A DNA stretch of 64,000 nucleotides from Methanothermobacter wolfeii (GTDB lineage: Archaea > Methanobacteriota > Methanobacteria > Methanobacteriales > Methanothermobacteraceae), in contig NZ_CP104550.1 in the NCBI RefSeq assembly GCF_025397995.1, forward strand, positions 124,001 through 188,000, given 5' to 3'. Numbering within the stretch: position 1 is the first letter of the stretch; the number at the start of each line of letters is the position of its first letter. This document shows, piece by piece, positions 16,374-25,195 of this stretch. The notes beneath the pieces were generated by a model. That model was not told the origin of the DNA and did no database searches. It worked only from the letters and a program-made list of their open reading frames with translations. The position numbers and the translations under genes were made by a program.

Positions 16374-17479
16374 CCTACAATCTCAGCGAGGACCTCCAGG
16401 AATTTACGGTCCTCTCTGAGGGTCCCCACACTTACACGTATCCAGTATTCATCCAGGCCCTTAAAGGATGTGCAGTCCCTTACAATAACACCCCTTTTAA
16501 GGAGTTCCTCTGCAAGCTCAGAGGCCCTCTTACCAGTATCCCGTATGTCAAGGAGGAGGTAGTTTGCATATGACCTGAAGACCCTTATATTATCAAATTT
16601 CTTCAGTTCCCTGTAGAGGAACTCCCTGCTCTTTATGGAGTACTCGGCCGATCTCCGGATGTATTCCCTGTCATTGAGGGTTGCAAGGGCGGCTGCATGG
16701 GATAGCCTTGTCAGGCTGAAGACGGGTTTCACCCGGTGCATGTACTCTATAAGCGCAGGGGATCCAAGACCGTAACCTATCCTCATACCTGCAAGTCCCA
16801 TGACCTTTGAGAAGGTCCTCATTATAAACAGGTTTTCGTATTCAGGTAGGAGGTCCACATTGTTCACACCTGCGAATTCGAAGTAGGCTTCATCAACAAC
16901 CACAAGGGCATCTGTGGATTCAAGAACAGCTCTTATATCCTCCTTATCTATCAGTCCACCGGTGGGGTTGTTGGGGGTGCACAGGAATACAAGGCGGGTG
17001 GAGTCACTGAGGGATTCAAGTACAGAATCAAGTTCCAGCCGGTTTTCCTCAACGTTCCAGACGGCATAGGCGGGCCTTGCATCATGGCTCTGGAGGGTGT
17101 ACTCATAGTACATGTAGGATGGCATGGGAACCACGAATTCACATCCAGGGTCCATGAAGGTCTTCCCCAGGACCTCTATGATCTCATCGGCTCCATCACC
17201 ACCTATTATCACCTGCTCGGCATCAACACCGGAGTAGTCTGCCACGGTTTCCCTGAGGTCCTGGAGTCCTGATTCAGGGTACCTGTTCACGGACTCCAGC
17301 TCCTCCTCCATGGCCCTTACAGCGGCGGGGGACGGTCCCAGGGGGTTTTCGTTTGACCCGAGCTTAACTATGTCTTCTTCTCTGAGCCCGTACTTCTCTG
17401 CTATTTCCTTTATTGATTTCCCGGGAACGTAGGGCTCCATTTCATTAACCTTTTTTCTGACCTTAACCATGAAAACCAC
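16370..17479 (-). CDS. hisC: Histidinol-phosphate aminotransferase
   Basis: The 369-residue protein is a fold-type I PLP aminotransferase of the HisC family that converts imidazole acetol phosphate to histidinol phosphate. It has [10 protein letters not shown] near the N-terminus, [16 protein letters not shown], and the PLP-lysine motif [16 protein letters not shown]. The carboxyl-binding arginine is in WIRVSVGT. Two in-frame ATG codons (17479 and 17470) are possible starts. The downstream nrdG-like gene overlaps by four bases. No other his genes are in the window. Confidence 0.94.
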   Translation of the reverse strand: MVFMVKVRKKVNEMEPYVPGKSIKEIAEKYGLREEDIVKLGSNENPLGPSPAAVRAMEEELESVNRYPESGLQDLRETVADYSGVDAEQVIIGGDGADEIIEVLGKTFMDPGCEFVVPMPSYMYYEYTLQSHDARPAYAVWNVEENRLELDSVLESLSDSTRLVFLCTPNNPTGGLIDKEDIRAVLESTDALVVVDEAYFEFAGVNNVDLLPEYENLFIMRTFSKVMGLAGMRIGYGLGSPALIEYMHRVKPVFSLTRLSHAAALATLNDREYIRRSAEYSIKSREFLYRELKKFDNIRVFRSYANYLLLDIRDTGKRASELAEELLKRGVIVRDCTSFKGLDEYWIRVSVGTLREDRKFLEVLAEIVG

Positions 17480-17554
17480 TCTTTAATCATGTTTCATTAA
17501 TGATAGGTTATCCCTGACGGCTCAGGGCACAGGTCCAGTAATTCTATGGGTGAA

Positions 17555-18010
17555 CTATATCCGTGCCAGCCTGGAGTATCTTATGGCATTTTCCCTTATT
17601 GATCCTATTTCATCCTCATCCAGCGTCCTGACAGCCCTTGCAGGTACCCCAAGGATAAGGCTGCCCCCGGGGAATTCCTTTCCCTCAGTTACAACGGCAC
17701 CGGCCCCAACAATTGAATTTTCACCTATAACCGCACCGTTGAGGACGGTTGAATTCATCCCTATGAGGACGTTATCCATCACCCTGCAGCCGTGGAGCAC
17801 TGCGGCATGCCCAACAGAGACCAGGTCCCCTATTTCAACAGGGAACCCCCTGGTTGAGTGCACCACGCAGTTGTCCTGGATATTTGAGCATTTCCCAACG
17901 GTTATGGGTTCAATATCCCCCCTCAGAACAGCATTGTACCATACAGAGGATCCCTCCCCGATCCTTACATCACCCACTATTCTTGCACCATCAAACACCC
18001 TGTATGACAT
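17555..18010 (-). CDS. Gamma-carbonic-anhydrase-like left-handed beta-helix protein
   Basis: The 151-residue protein is built of hexapeptide repeats (left-handed beta helix) and keeps three histidines, H51, H68 and H73, in the spacing of the zinc ligands of gamma-class carbonic anhydrases. Older annotation of this family as ferripyochelin-binding protein is historical. Activity may be CO2 hydration, or metal-dependent acyl handling, as some members are inactive as carbonic anhydrase. The stop of the nucleotidyltransferase gene lies 16 bases upstream, so it is part of that operon. Confidence 0.88.
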   Translation of the reverse strand: MSYRVFDGARIVGDVRIGEGSSVWYNAVLRGDIEPITVGKCSNIQDNCVVHSTRGFPVEIGDLVSVGHAAVLHGCRVMDNVLIGMNSTVLNGAVIGENSIVGAGAVVTEGKEFPGGSLILGVPARAVRTLDEDEIGSIRENAIRYSRLARI

Positions 18011-18026
18011 TGAAACCAGCCCCCAT

Positions 18027-19292
18027 TCATTCTCTGCTTATGTACTCCTGTTTCAGGATCAGGAGTTTATCAGAGGGCACGTCCTCGTATATGACGCAGC
18101 CCGGACCTATGCATGAGTTCTTCCCGATCTTAACGCCGGGGTTGAAACTTGAATTAACCCCTGTTTTAACCCCGTCCCCGAATACAGCACCCAGCTTCCT
18201 TCGACCGGTATTCACAGATTCCTCCTTGACCTTCATCTTCACGGGTCCATCATTAAACTGGAGGTTGGCTATGTTTGTCCCGGCACCGATATTACAGTTC
18301 ATGCCTATAACAGAGTCACCGACATAGCTGAGGTGGTTCACGTTGGTGCCGTCCATTATGATTGAATTCTTTATTTCAACGGCGTTCCCCACACTCACCC
18401 CGTTACCTATACATGTGTAGGCCCTCAGGTAACTGTTCGGACCGATATCGCAGTCCCTGCCAATGTATACAGGCCCCTGGATGTAGGTGCCTGACCTTAT
18501 TATGGTTCCTGGACCAATAACCACGGGGCCATGGATGGTCACACCATCCTCCACTTCCCCTTCAAATGAACTTTCAAGGTCCTTCATGAGTTTTTCACCG
18601 GCATCAAGGAGCTCCCAGGGCCTTCCAACGTCTATCCAGTCCCTTCCCGATACGAGTCCGGTCACCGGAAGATCATCACTTACCTGCATCATTATGGAAT
18701 CGGTTATCTCATATTCACCCCTCCCTGAGAGGGGTGTCCTCTCTATGTAGTCGAAGATGGCCGGGCTGAAGACATAGATGCCTGTGTTTATAAGGTTTCC
18801 TGCGTCCGTTCCCGGCCCTGGTTTTTCAATGATCTCGGTGACACGGTCGCCGTCAAGTTTAACGGCACCGAAGGGTCCGGGGTTATCGACCTCCCTGAGG
18901 ACCATGAGTGTCTCGGGGCTTCTCTTCAGGTACTCTGAGATCAGGTCGTCTATGAGAAGGGGGTCTATGATTATGTCGCCGTTAAGGGCTATGAAGTCAT
19001 CCTCTATAACTTCGGATGCATGGCCTATGGCATGGGCTGTTCCAAGGCGTTCCTCCTGCCTTATATAACTGATTTCAGCACCGAAGTCTGAGCCATCCCC
19101 GAAGTGGTCCCTGACTGCCTCCTCATGGTAGCCGGTGATCATGACGATTTCACAGACACCGTTATCAGTCAGGGCCTCGAGGGTGTGCTGCAGTATGGGT
19201 TTACCTGCAACAGGCAGCATGGTCTTGGGCCTTGTCAGTGTAAGCGGACGCATCCTTGTACCTTCACCTGCAGTCAGAATAACAGCCTGCAT
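18027..19292 (-). CDS. Bifunctional sugar-1-phosphate nucleotidyltransferase/acyltransferase (archaeal GlmU-like)
   Basis: The N-terminal domain (about 1-230) has the nucleotidyltransferase signature LTAGEGTRMRPLTLTRPKTM and the GDIIID metal site. The C-terminal domain (about 245-421) is a left-handed beta helix with hexapeptide repeats. The arrangement fits archaeal enzymes that make UDP-GlcNAc (acetylating GlcN-1-P then uridylylating it) or dTDP/UDP-glucose. The gene starts 4 bases from the stop of the hexose-phosphate mutase next upstream, which would supply the sugar 1-phosphate, so the pair forms a nucleotide-sugar module for pseudomurein or glycan synthesis. Confidence 0.9.
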   Translation of the reverse strand: MQAVILTAGEGTRMRPLTLTRPKTMLPVAGKPILQHTLEALTDNGVCEIVMITGYHEEAVRDHFGDGSDFGAEISYIRQEERLGTAHAIGHASEVIEDDFIALNGDIIIDPLLIDDLISEYLKRSPETLMVLREVDNPGPFGAVKLDGDRVTEIIEKPGPGTDAGNLINTGIYVFSPAIFDYIERTPLSGRGEYEITDSIMMQVSDDLPVTGLVSGRDWIDVGRPWELLDAGEKLMKDLESSFEGEVEDGVTIHGPVVIGPGTIIRSGTYIQGPVYIGRDCDIGPNSYLRAYTCIGNGVSVGNAVEIKNSIIMDGTNVNHLSYVGDSVIGMNCNIGAGTNIANLQFNDGPVKMKVKEESVNTGRRKLGAVFGDGVKTGVNSSFNPGVKIGKNSCIGPGCVIYEDVPSDKLLILKQEYISRE

Positions 19293-19296
19293 TCAA

Positions 19297-20646
19297 TCAC
19301 CCTATAATCTTTTCAAGGTATGAAAGCGTTATTTCATGTATTTCCCTTGCCTCTTCATCTGTTTTACCCTCAAGGGTAACCCGGATGTATGGTTCAGTGC
19401 CTGATGGTCTTACAAGGACCCAGCTACCGTCCCTCATGGATATACGGACCCCGTCTATGCTCTCAACACCTGCAGGGTCCCTGAATTGCCCTGCAAGTTC
19501 TGAGGCAACCCTCTCCATGACATCCTTCTTCCTTTCATCAGGGCAGGGGATCTTATCCCTTATGTTTGGGTATGAGGGCACCTCATCAAGTAGACTGGAA
19601 AGGGATCCCTTCTTTGATACAAGTTCGGCAACACGGAGGGCTGATAGTATGCCGTCAGGGCACATGCAGAAGTCAGGGTGGAGCCAGGTACCTGAGGGTT
19701 CACCGCCGAAGTCTGCATTCTCCTCTGCAATGGAATTTGCAACATGGACATCACCCACACGGGTCCTTATGACCTCTCCACAGTCACCGAGACATTCATC
19801 CACACAGAGGGACGCGTCGACTGTGGTGATTATCTTTCCACCAATCTCACGGGCCATGAGGGCCAGAAGCTTATCGAAACTTGCAAACCTTCCTTTATCA
19901 TCAATTGCAACCATCCGATCAGCGTCACCATCATGGGCGATTCCAAGATCTGCCCCTGTGGATTTAACAGTCTCCATGAGCTCAGAGAGGTTCTCAGGGA
20001 CCGGTTCAGGGTCACGACCTGGGAAGAACCCGTCAGGGTGGGAGTTAAGGGTTATAACACTGCAGCCTGACCTCCTGAAAATCAGGGGTGATATGTGTGA
20101 GGCGGCTCCGCACCCGCAGTCAATAACCACCTTCAGTTCCCTCTCCATTTTCACCATGGAGAGAACCTCATCCATGTATCTGGATGTTATGTCCATCTCC
20201 CTTATTGACCCGAGACCGTCCCATTCCCTTATCAGGAAACTTCCCTCATGGATCACTGATTCTATTTCACGTTCCTGTGATGGCCTGTAGGCCATTCCGT
20301 CCGGATTCCAGAGTTTAATACCATTGTAGGGTGCGGGATTGTGGGATGCCGTTATCATGACACCGGCATCGGCACCGAGCCTTGAGGTGGCGTATCCAAC
20401 GAGGGGTGTGGGAACCATGCCCAGCCTTATAACATCGCAGCCGCATTCAAGCAAACCCGCGATTAGGGCGTTTTCAAGTAACTGGCTGGATGTCCTTGTA
20501 TCGTAACCCACAGCCACCCTTCCCCTTCCTCCAAGTACCGTTGCAAGGGCCCTTCCGGTATCCGCTGCAAGTTCCAGGGTCACCACTTCACCGAAGCGGC
20601 CCCTTATGCCTGAAGTCCCGAATAATCTTGGTGGATTTTCCTTCAT
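19297..20646 (-). CDS. glmM: Phosphoglucosamine mutase-like protein, paralogue 2
   Basis: The 449-residue alpha-D-phosphohexomutase starts RLFGTSGIRG and has the phosphoserine loop TASHNPAPYN with Ser101, the metal loop DGDADR, the sugar loop GGEPSGT and RPSGTEP. GGEPSGT is the form expected for glucosamine phosphate mutases, and the adjacent GlmU-like gene supports that role, making GlcN-1-P. It is a paralogue of 13101-14483 in inverted orientation, with 107 identical bases. The next gene, apgM, ends two bases before this start. Confidence 0.92.
   Translation of the reverse strand: MKENPPRLFGTSGIRGRFGEVVTLELAADTGRALATVLGGRGRVAVGYDTRTSSQLLENALIAGLLECGCDVIRLGMVPTPLVGYATSRLGADAGVMITASHNPAPYNGIKLWNPDGMAYRPSQEREIESVIHEGSFLIREWDGLGSIREMDITSRYMDEVLSMVKMERELKVVIDCGCGAASHISPLIFRRSGCSVITLNSHPDGFFPGRDPEPVPENLSELMETVKSTGADLGIAHDGDADRMVAIDDKGRFASFDKLLALMAREIGGKIITTVDASLCVDECLGDCGEVIRTRVGDVHVANSIAEENADFGGEPSGTWLHPDFCMCPDGILSALRVAELVSKKGSLSSLLDEVPSYPNIRDKIPCPDERKKDVMERVASELAGQFRDPAGVESIDGVRISMRDGSWVLVRPSGTEPYIRVTLEGKTDEEAREIHEITLSYLEKIIG
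19931..20037 (-). repeat. 107-bp identical inverted tract, copy 2 (with 13719-13825)
   Basis: This is the reverse-complement partner of 13719-13825. The first mismatches are at 19930 (T versus C at the third position of the Asp codon, read on the coding strand) and at 20038. Beyond these, differences appear every few bases. Confidence 0.9.
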
Positions 20647-20647
20647 A

Positions 20648-21880
20648 TCATGCCCCGAATTTGTCTTTTTTGTTCATAAGGTCAAGGAGGATGTCCATGA
20701 TATCGGATCCCCTTATACGGCAGAGGCCACCTGCAGCAGCAGCCCTCTCACCGAAGCTTTTAACCCCGTCAACCCTGACCCCAGGACCTGTGATTACGAT
20801 TGGCACGGGGTCCCCTGTGTGGTCCATGACCGATACGGGTGTTGAATGGTCCGCTGTTAATATGAAGCACACATCATCCATTTCAGGCATATCACCCAGC
20901 ATGGCATCCACCTTCTCTATGAATTCCAGTTTCCCCTCAAGGTCCCCATCGTGTCCTGCTTCATCGGCGCCGTCTATGTTGATGAGGAGGAAGTCATAAT
21001 CATCATTCAGTGTGCTGATTATGGCCTCCCTGATACCGTCAAGGTCCGTGTCGATGCCCCCTGTGGCCCCCTCAACATCTATTACATCCATACCTGTAAG
21101 GTTCCCTATGCCCTTTATAAGGCCTGTCTCTGCAATGCAGGCGGCCCTGATACCGTAGCGTGTCTGGAATTTTTCAACGTCAGGCACCGCACCGGCACCC
21201 CTGGGGAGTATTATGTTTGCAGGGGCCTCACCTTCACTGATTCTCTTGAGGTTCACGGGGTGATCCTTAAGGACTTCATAGGACCTTTCAACAATCATGT
21301 TAAGTATTTCAGCAGTCCTCATGGATTCAGGTGAACCATCAGTTGATTTAACCTTCTTCGGTGGTTTCCCTTCACTCTTGGGGTCAGCGTCCGAAACGCT
21401 GTCTGCAAGGTCAGGACCCCTGAGGACCAGGACGGCTCTGTGACCCGTTGATTCCCTGAAGATTATTTCAACATCCTCAAATCCTTCGATTTCCATCGAA
21501 TTAATGGTTCTGGCTATTTCTGAGGTCCCTGATCTTATACGGCCCGCCCTTCTATCGGTTATAACAAGGTTCTCATCTGCTGTTGCAAAGTTGCACCTGA
21601 ATGCTATGTCTCCTGGTTTCACATCAACTCCAACACCTGCAGCCTCAAAGGGACCCCTCCCAGTGTAAACGCTGTATGGATCATAGCCGAGGATTGATAG
21701 GTGTGATGTGTCACTACCAGCCCTTACACCTGGCTTTATAGGGTCCATTATTCCATTAACACCTGATTCAGCTATTCTGTCCATGTTAGGAGTTTCAGCG
21801 GCCTCCAGAGGTGTTTTTCCTGAGAGTTTTTCATGGGGGCGGTCAGCCATCCCATCTATTATCATTATTACCCCTTTCAT
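20648..21880 (-). CDS. apgM: 2,3-bisphosphoglycerate-independent phosphoglycerate mutase, archaeal type
   Basis: The 410-residue protein belongs to the alkaline-phosphatase superfamily aPGAM group, which interconverts 3- and 2-phosphoglycerate in gluconeogenesis and glycolysis. [10 protein letters not shown] gives the first metal-binding Asp. [15 protein letters not shown] contains the catalytic serine region. [14 protein letters not shown] and LTADHSTP are later metal-binding motifs. It sits immediately upstream of glmM in the same operon, with a one-base gap, linking central carbon flow to sugar-phosphate synthesis. The ATG at 21880 is a clean start. Confidence 0.94.
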   Translation of the reverse strand: MKGVIMIIDGMADRPHEKLSGKTPLEAAETPNMDRIAESGVNGIMDPIKPGVRAGSDTSHLSILGYDPYSVYTGRGPFEAAGVGVDVKPGDIAFRCNFATADENLVITDRRAGRIRSGTSEIARTINSMEIEGFEDVEIIFRESTGHRAVLVLRGPDLADSVSDADPKSEGKPPKKVKSTDGSPESMRTAEILNMIVERSYEVLKDHPVNLKRISEGEAPANIILPRGAGAVPDVEKFQTRYGIRAACIAETGLIKGIGNLTGMDVIDVEGATGGIDTDLDGIREAIISTLNDDYDFLLINIDGADEAGHDGDLEGKLEFIEKVDAMLGDMPEMDDVCFILTADHSTPVSVMDHTGDPVPIVITGPGVRVDGVKSFGERAAAAGGLCRIRGSDIMDILLDLMNKKDKFGA

Positions 21881-21908
21881 GATTCCACCTGTTAGATTAT
21901 TGGATCAA

Positions 21909-22592
21909 TCAGACTAAAATAATTCCTATAACTGCCCCTGTAACCGTTGCAAGGAGGTTGACATGTTCATTGGTGAGATACTTCCTCCTCTCAAGGACGG
22001 CTCCAAGGAAACTATCCATGAAACACCCAACAGTACCCGCTATTATGGCTATCTTCATGGATTTAAGGGGATCAGGGCACACTCCAAGCAGGAAGGCTGA
22101 AAAACCAATTATTCCTGCACCGGCTATTCCCGCGGCTGTCCCTATAAGTGAAACCCCACCATCGGTACCGGGCTCCACCTTTCTGAGTGTTGTTATGAGT
22201 CTTGGAGTCTGCACCACTCCGATTTCACTGGCCATGGTATCTGCTGTTGCCGTTGCAACCGAACCTATGAATCCTCCAAGGAAACCATCATAGTATCCGA
22301 AGGCAGCCATTATGAAGGGGACTATCCCGTTGGATATGACGTTCTTCGCGGTCCTTGTCCCCTCAAAGACGCCAATTGACTTCTTATATTCATGCCTGTA
22401 CTTTGTTGATACGAGGCCAAGGATCAGAAAAATAAATATGAGTATCAGCCAGTTGAAGCCGGCTGATAGTATTATGAGGAGGCCCATAAGGACCATGAAG
22501 AGGGAACCCCAGACATCAAGCGCGCCTCTCTGGTAGGTTAAAAATCCGATGAATACGCACAGAAGCACGTATCCAATGTTGAGGTCTGTCAT
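21909..22592 (-). CDS. DUF92 family membrane protein
   Basis: The 227-residue protein has about six hydrophobic segments and the signature of DUF92: [38 protein letters not shown] and [15 protein letters not shown]. Plant members of this family (VTE6 type) phosphorylate phytyl phosphate, and related archaeal proteins are thought to act on isoprenoid alcohols or phosphates. An archaeal role in geranylgeranyl recycling is inference. Its stop is 28 bases from the apgM start and it may be co-transcribed with it; the eS1 gene lies 20 bases upstream. Confidence 0.82.
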   Translation of the reverse strand: MTDLNIGYVLLCVFIGFLTYQRGALDVWGSLFMVLMGLLIILSAGFNWLILIFIFLILGLVSTKYRHEYKKSIGVFEGTRTAKNVISNGIVPFIMAAFGYYDGFLGGFIGSVATATADTMASEIGVVQTPRLITTLRKVEPGTDGGVSLIGTAAGIAGAGIIGFSAFLLGVCPDPLKSMKIAIIAGTVGCFMDSFLGAVLERRKYLTNEHVNLLATVTGAVIGIILV

Positions 22593-22612
22593 GGGGAGTC
22601 CCGTCTAGGTTT

Positions 22613-23200
22613 TCAGGCTGGTTCCTCAAGAACCTTTGTCTTTATTATCTCAACCCTCTTAAGGGGGTATATCTTCTTTGCCTGGTGGTAAATCTCGGAT
22701 GCAATCTTTCCTGTGACTATACCCTCAACCAGTTCCTCGAAGGTCTTTTCAGAGGCGATTTCCTTCACATGCTCCTCTATGCTCTGGCGCATGTATTTCT
22801 GCTGTGAGGACTTCGCCTTCCTTATTGTTATTGCAAGGGGATGGATTTTCATCCTGTAACCATCCTTTGTTTCAACAATTACAGGGGCGTCGATTCTGCT
22901 TGTACCCCTCCTTATCATGCTCCTGACGTAGTCGGTTGTCACCTGGTGACCTATGAATTTGGTTGTGGCTTCACTGCCAGCAACGTTGTCTATCTGGAAT
23001 TTGAGTTTCACGTACTGTTTTGAGAAGTCACCTGTAAGTTCCCTCATGGTGGCTTCAACCCTCCTCTTGAGGAGGAAATCAGGATCCCTTGATGGGGTTG
23101 TTCCTATCTCGTTTTCTCCGAACATTTTAGGACTTTTTATGACGTACCATTTCTTTTCCTTCCAGGTATCACGTACTCTCCTTCTTCGCGCTTTTGCCAT
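22613..23200 (-). CDS. rps3ae: Small-subunit ribosomal protein eS1 (S3Ae)
   Basis: The 195-residue basic protein is archaeal eS1: RRVRDTWKEKKWYVIKSP at the N-terminus, FGENEIGTTPSRDPD, then VKLKFQIDNVAG and the C-terminal KIASEIYHQAKKIYPLKRVE. It is part of the small ribosomal subunit near the mRNA exit. The ATG at 23200 is preceded by AAGGTGATATA. TATA-like elements on the minus strand lie at about 23240-23249 (start near 23218) and at 23340-23347. Confidence 0.96.
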   Translation of the reverse strand: MAKARRRRVRDTWKEKKWYVIKSPKMFGENEIGTTPSRDPDFLLKRRVEATMRELTGDFSKQYVKLKFQIDNVAGSEATTKFIGHQVTTDYVRSMIRRGTSRIDAPVIVETKDGYRMKIHPLAITIRKAKSSQQKYMRQSIEEHVKEIASEKTFEELVEGIVTGKIASEIYHQAKKIYPLKRVEIIKTKVLEEPA

Positions 23201-23313
23201 TATATCACCTTAAATTTAATACACCCTAAAAACAGATGGATTTAATATAAATTCAGAAAATTCATATTAACTGGTTAACCATTGATCTGCAGTTATCTAC
23301 ACCGCCGGTTATG

Positions 23314-23347
23314 AATACTCTATAATTATGCTGATGGAGTATTTAAA
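23314..23347 (-). promoter_or_regulatory. Inverted repeat and TATA-like element upstream of eS1
   Basis: AATACTC (23314-23320) and GAGTATT (23337-23343) form a perfect 7-base inverted repeat around a 16-base spacer. The minus strand TTTAAATA at 23340-23347 overlaps one arm and would start transcription near 23318, about 118 bases before eS1. The rest of 23201-23485 shows no gene. It could be an operator, a second promoter or the start of a small RNA. Confidence 0.35.
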
Positions 23348-23485
23348 CCTTGACTTCTGATAGTTCTGGACCCTTAAGTGGCCATGCTAATGGTGACCAC
23401 AACACACATAAAGGCTTTGGCCGAGAGCTTTGAACCGGGAGGCATGTATTCAGGCCCCTGATAGGGTTGATCCGGTTTAAAGGGA

Positions 23486-23830
23486 TCAGAGGGAACCCAT
23501 GAATTCAAGGTGCCTGATGTATCCCCCAATCACCTCTTCAACGGGTCCCTCACCGGCAACAAATTTTAAACCAGCCTCTTCAATCCCCACACGGGCCTTT
23601 AATCCTGCCTGAACTGCTATTACTGTATCACAGTCCTTTAAAGCATCAAGGACCTTTCTCCACTGGTGCCTCTTATCCTCATCTATGTCAATGGTTCTCT
23701 CCTCAAGGAGTGTCAGTTCACCACCCCTGTACTCATATATGAGGAACCTTGATGCCATGCCAAAGTGCAGGTCAACCTCCCTGCCGTTGGAGGATGCCAC
23801 AGCGATTCTCATGGGGTACACTCTAATCAT
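23486..23830 (-). CDS. NifX/NafY-type dinitrogenase cofactor-domain protein
   Basis: The 114-residue protein starts MRIAVASSNGREVDLHFGMA after a short extension, and matches the dinitrogenase iron-molybdenum cofactor (NifX/NifB C-terminal) fold. Small members of this family bind iron-sulfur or molybdenum-type cofactors and are common in methanogens outside nif clusters. The likely start is ATG 23812 rather than 23830. It overlaps by eight bases the end of the iron-sulfur flavoprotein gene (if the longer start is used), so the two are co-expressed and may share a metal or redox partner. Confidence 0.83.
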   Translation of the reverse strand: MIRVYPMRIAVASSNGREVDLHFGMASRFLIYEYRGGELTLLEERTIDIDEDKRHQWRKVLDALKDCDTVIAVQAGLKARVGIEEAGLKFVAGEGPVEEVIGGYIRHLEFMGSL

Positions 23831-24389
23831 GTATCCTCTTTATGAGTTCGGCAACGTTTTCACCGAAGCGTTCAACGGTTTCCATACCCTCGGTGTCATC
23901 CTCAACTTCACCCGGGGCCCAGCCAAACACCATGTTCCAGTAGGTTGAACCTGGAACTATCATGTCATTTATAAAGTAGAACATTAGCATCTCCTGTATT
24001 GTGGCTGTATGCCCACCCCTCCTTGCAACGGCGATGGGGCCGCCGACCTTCCAGCTGAGGAAGTTATCCGAGACCCTTGAAACCATTCCGATCCTCTGGA
24101 GGGCTGACATGATATCTCCCCTGGCCGTGCCGAAATAGACAGGGCTTGCAACTATGAAACCCTCTGATTCCTTTATCTTCTCGATTATTTCATTGAGACC
24201 GTCATCTATCTTGCACCTGTGTTCTTTTGCACAGCTCAGACATGCCCTGCAGGATTCTATATTCATCTTCCGCAGGGATACCATCTCTGTTTCAACACCC
24301 CTCTCCTCTATTGCCCGAGCACACCTTTCAAGGACCATCATGGTGTTGCTCTTCTTCCTGGGACTTGCACATATCATTAAAACCTTCAT
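23823..24389 (-). CDS. Iron-sulfur flavoprotein
   Basis: The 188-residue protein has a flavodoxin-like NADPH-dependent FMN reductase fold (CASPRKKSNT at the N-terminus, SPVYFGTARGDI later). It also has a compact cysteine motif C47-x2-C50-x2-C53-x5-C59 that is diagnostic for 4Fe-4S iron-sulfur flavoproteins of methanogens. These dimeric proteins transfer electrons from ferredoxin and reduce O2 or peroxide. The NifX-like gene follows with an overlap, and the MTA phosphorylase gene is 12 bases upstream. Confidence 0.9.
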   Translation of the reverse strand: MKVLMICASPRKKSNTMMVLERCARAIEERGVETEMVSLRKMNIESCRACLSCAKEHRCKIDDGLNEIIEKIKESEGFIVASPVYFGTARGDIMSALQRIGMVSRVSDNFLSWKVGGPIAVARRGGHTATIQEMLMFYFINDMIVPGSTYWNMVFGWAPGEVEDDTEGMETVERFGENVAELIKRIHD

Positions 24390-24401
24390 CTAAACTCCTC
24401 C

Positions 24402-25172
24402 TCACACTTCATCGACATCAGCACCCTCCAGGGCGTTCTGGCAGGGACATGAGGGGTCATGGTCCAGTCGCTTAACAGCATCCTCAATGACCCCCACAAG
24501 GTCCTCCTTCCTTTTCTCCATCACCTCAAAGACCTCCTTGATGGTTAGCCTAGTGGGTGATATTGAAGCGGCATAGTTTGATACAAGGCATATGCTTGCA
24601 TAGCACATCTCAAGCTCCCTTGCAAGCACGGCCTCCGGGATACCCGTCATGCCGACGAGGGTGCCTCCAAGGACCTGGAACATCTTTATCTCTGCCGGGG
24701 TTTCAAACCTCGGCCCCTCTGTACATACATACACTCCACCATCAATGGCGGCTGATGAAGCGGTCAGTGCGGATCGGATGTCGCTGCAGTAGGGTTCCGT
24801 CATATCCACGTGCACGGTCCGTTCATCATAGAATGTTGATGGACGGGAATATGTGAAGTCGATGAAGTCATGGGGGACGACCAGGTCCCCGGGTTTTATG
24901 TTTCTGTCCAGTGAGCCGACGGCGTTGGTTGCTATTATCTGCCTGACACCCAGTTCTTTAAGGGCCCAGATGTTTGCGCGGTAGTTGACCATGTGCGGTG
25001 GGCTGTCATGTCCCGGGGAGTGCCTCGGTATGAAGGCGACCTCCCTGTCGTGGAGCCTGAAGAGTGATATTTCAGGGCTTTCACCGTAGGGTGTCCTGAT
25101 GGTCTTCCGGCTCTTTATCCTGCCGTGGTGTACTATCTCGTATACCCCTGTACCTCCGATGATTCCTATCAT
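24402..25172 (-). CDS. mtnP: S-methyl-5'-thioadenosine/thioinosine phosphorylase
   Basis: The 256-residue purine nucleoside phosphorylase family protein has GIIGGTGVY, PRHSPGH, NAVGSL, CTEGPRFETPAEI and GMTGIPEAVLARE. It cleaves the methylthio-nucleoside by-product of SAM chemistry to a base and methylthioribose 1-phosphate. In methanogens the substrate is often the inosine form after deamination, which would parallel the inosylhomocysteine-type hydrolase at 60.1 kb. Substrate choice is not proven by sequence. A CPC motif near the C-terminus (SCPCQNAL) is an uncommon tail. It is 23 bases from rtcB upstream. Confidence 0.9.
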   Translation of the reverse strand: MIGIIGGTGVYEIVHHGRIKSRKTIRTPYGESPEISLFRLHDREVAFIPRHSPGHDSPPHMVNYRANIWALKELGVRQIIATNAVGSLDRNIKPGDLVVPHDFIDFTYSRPSTFYDERTVHVDMTEPYCSDIRSALTASSAAIDGGVYVCTEGPRFETPAEIKMFQVLGGTLVGMTGIPEAVLARELEMCYASICLVSNYAASISPTRLTIKEVFEVMEKRKEDLVGVIEDAVKRLDHDPSCPCQNALEGADVDEV

Positions 25173-25195
25173 CCATTCACCGCCATGAAGGGATT

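Noticed and set aside
18778-19068. Antisense frame in the nucleotidyltransferase gene
   Set aside because: Shadow of a confident gene with GC-rich third positions; no initiation signals.
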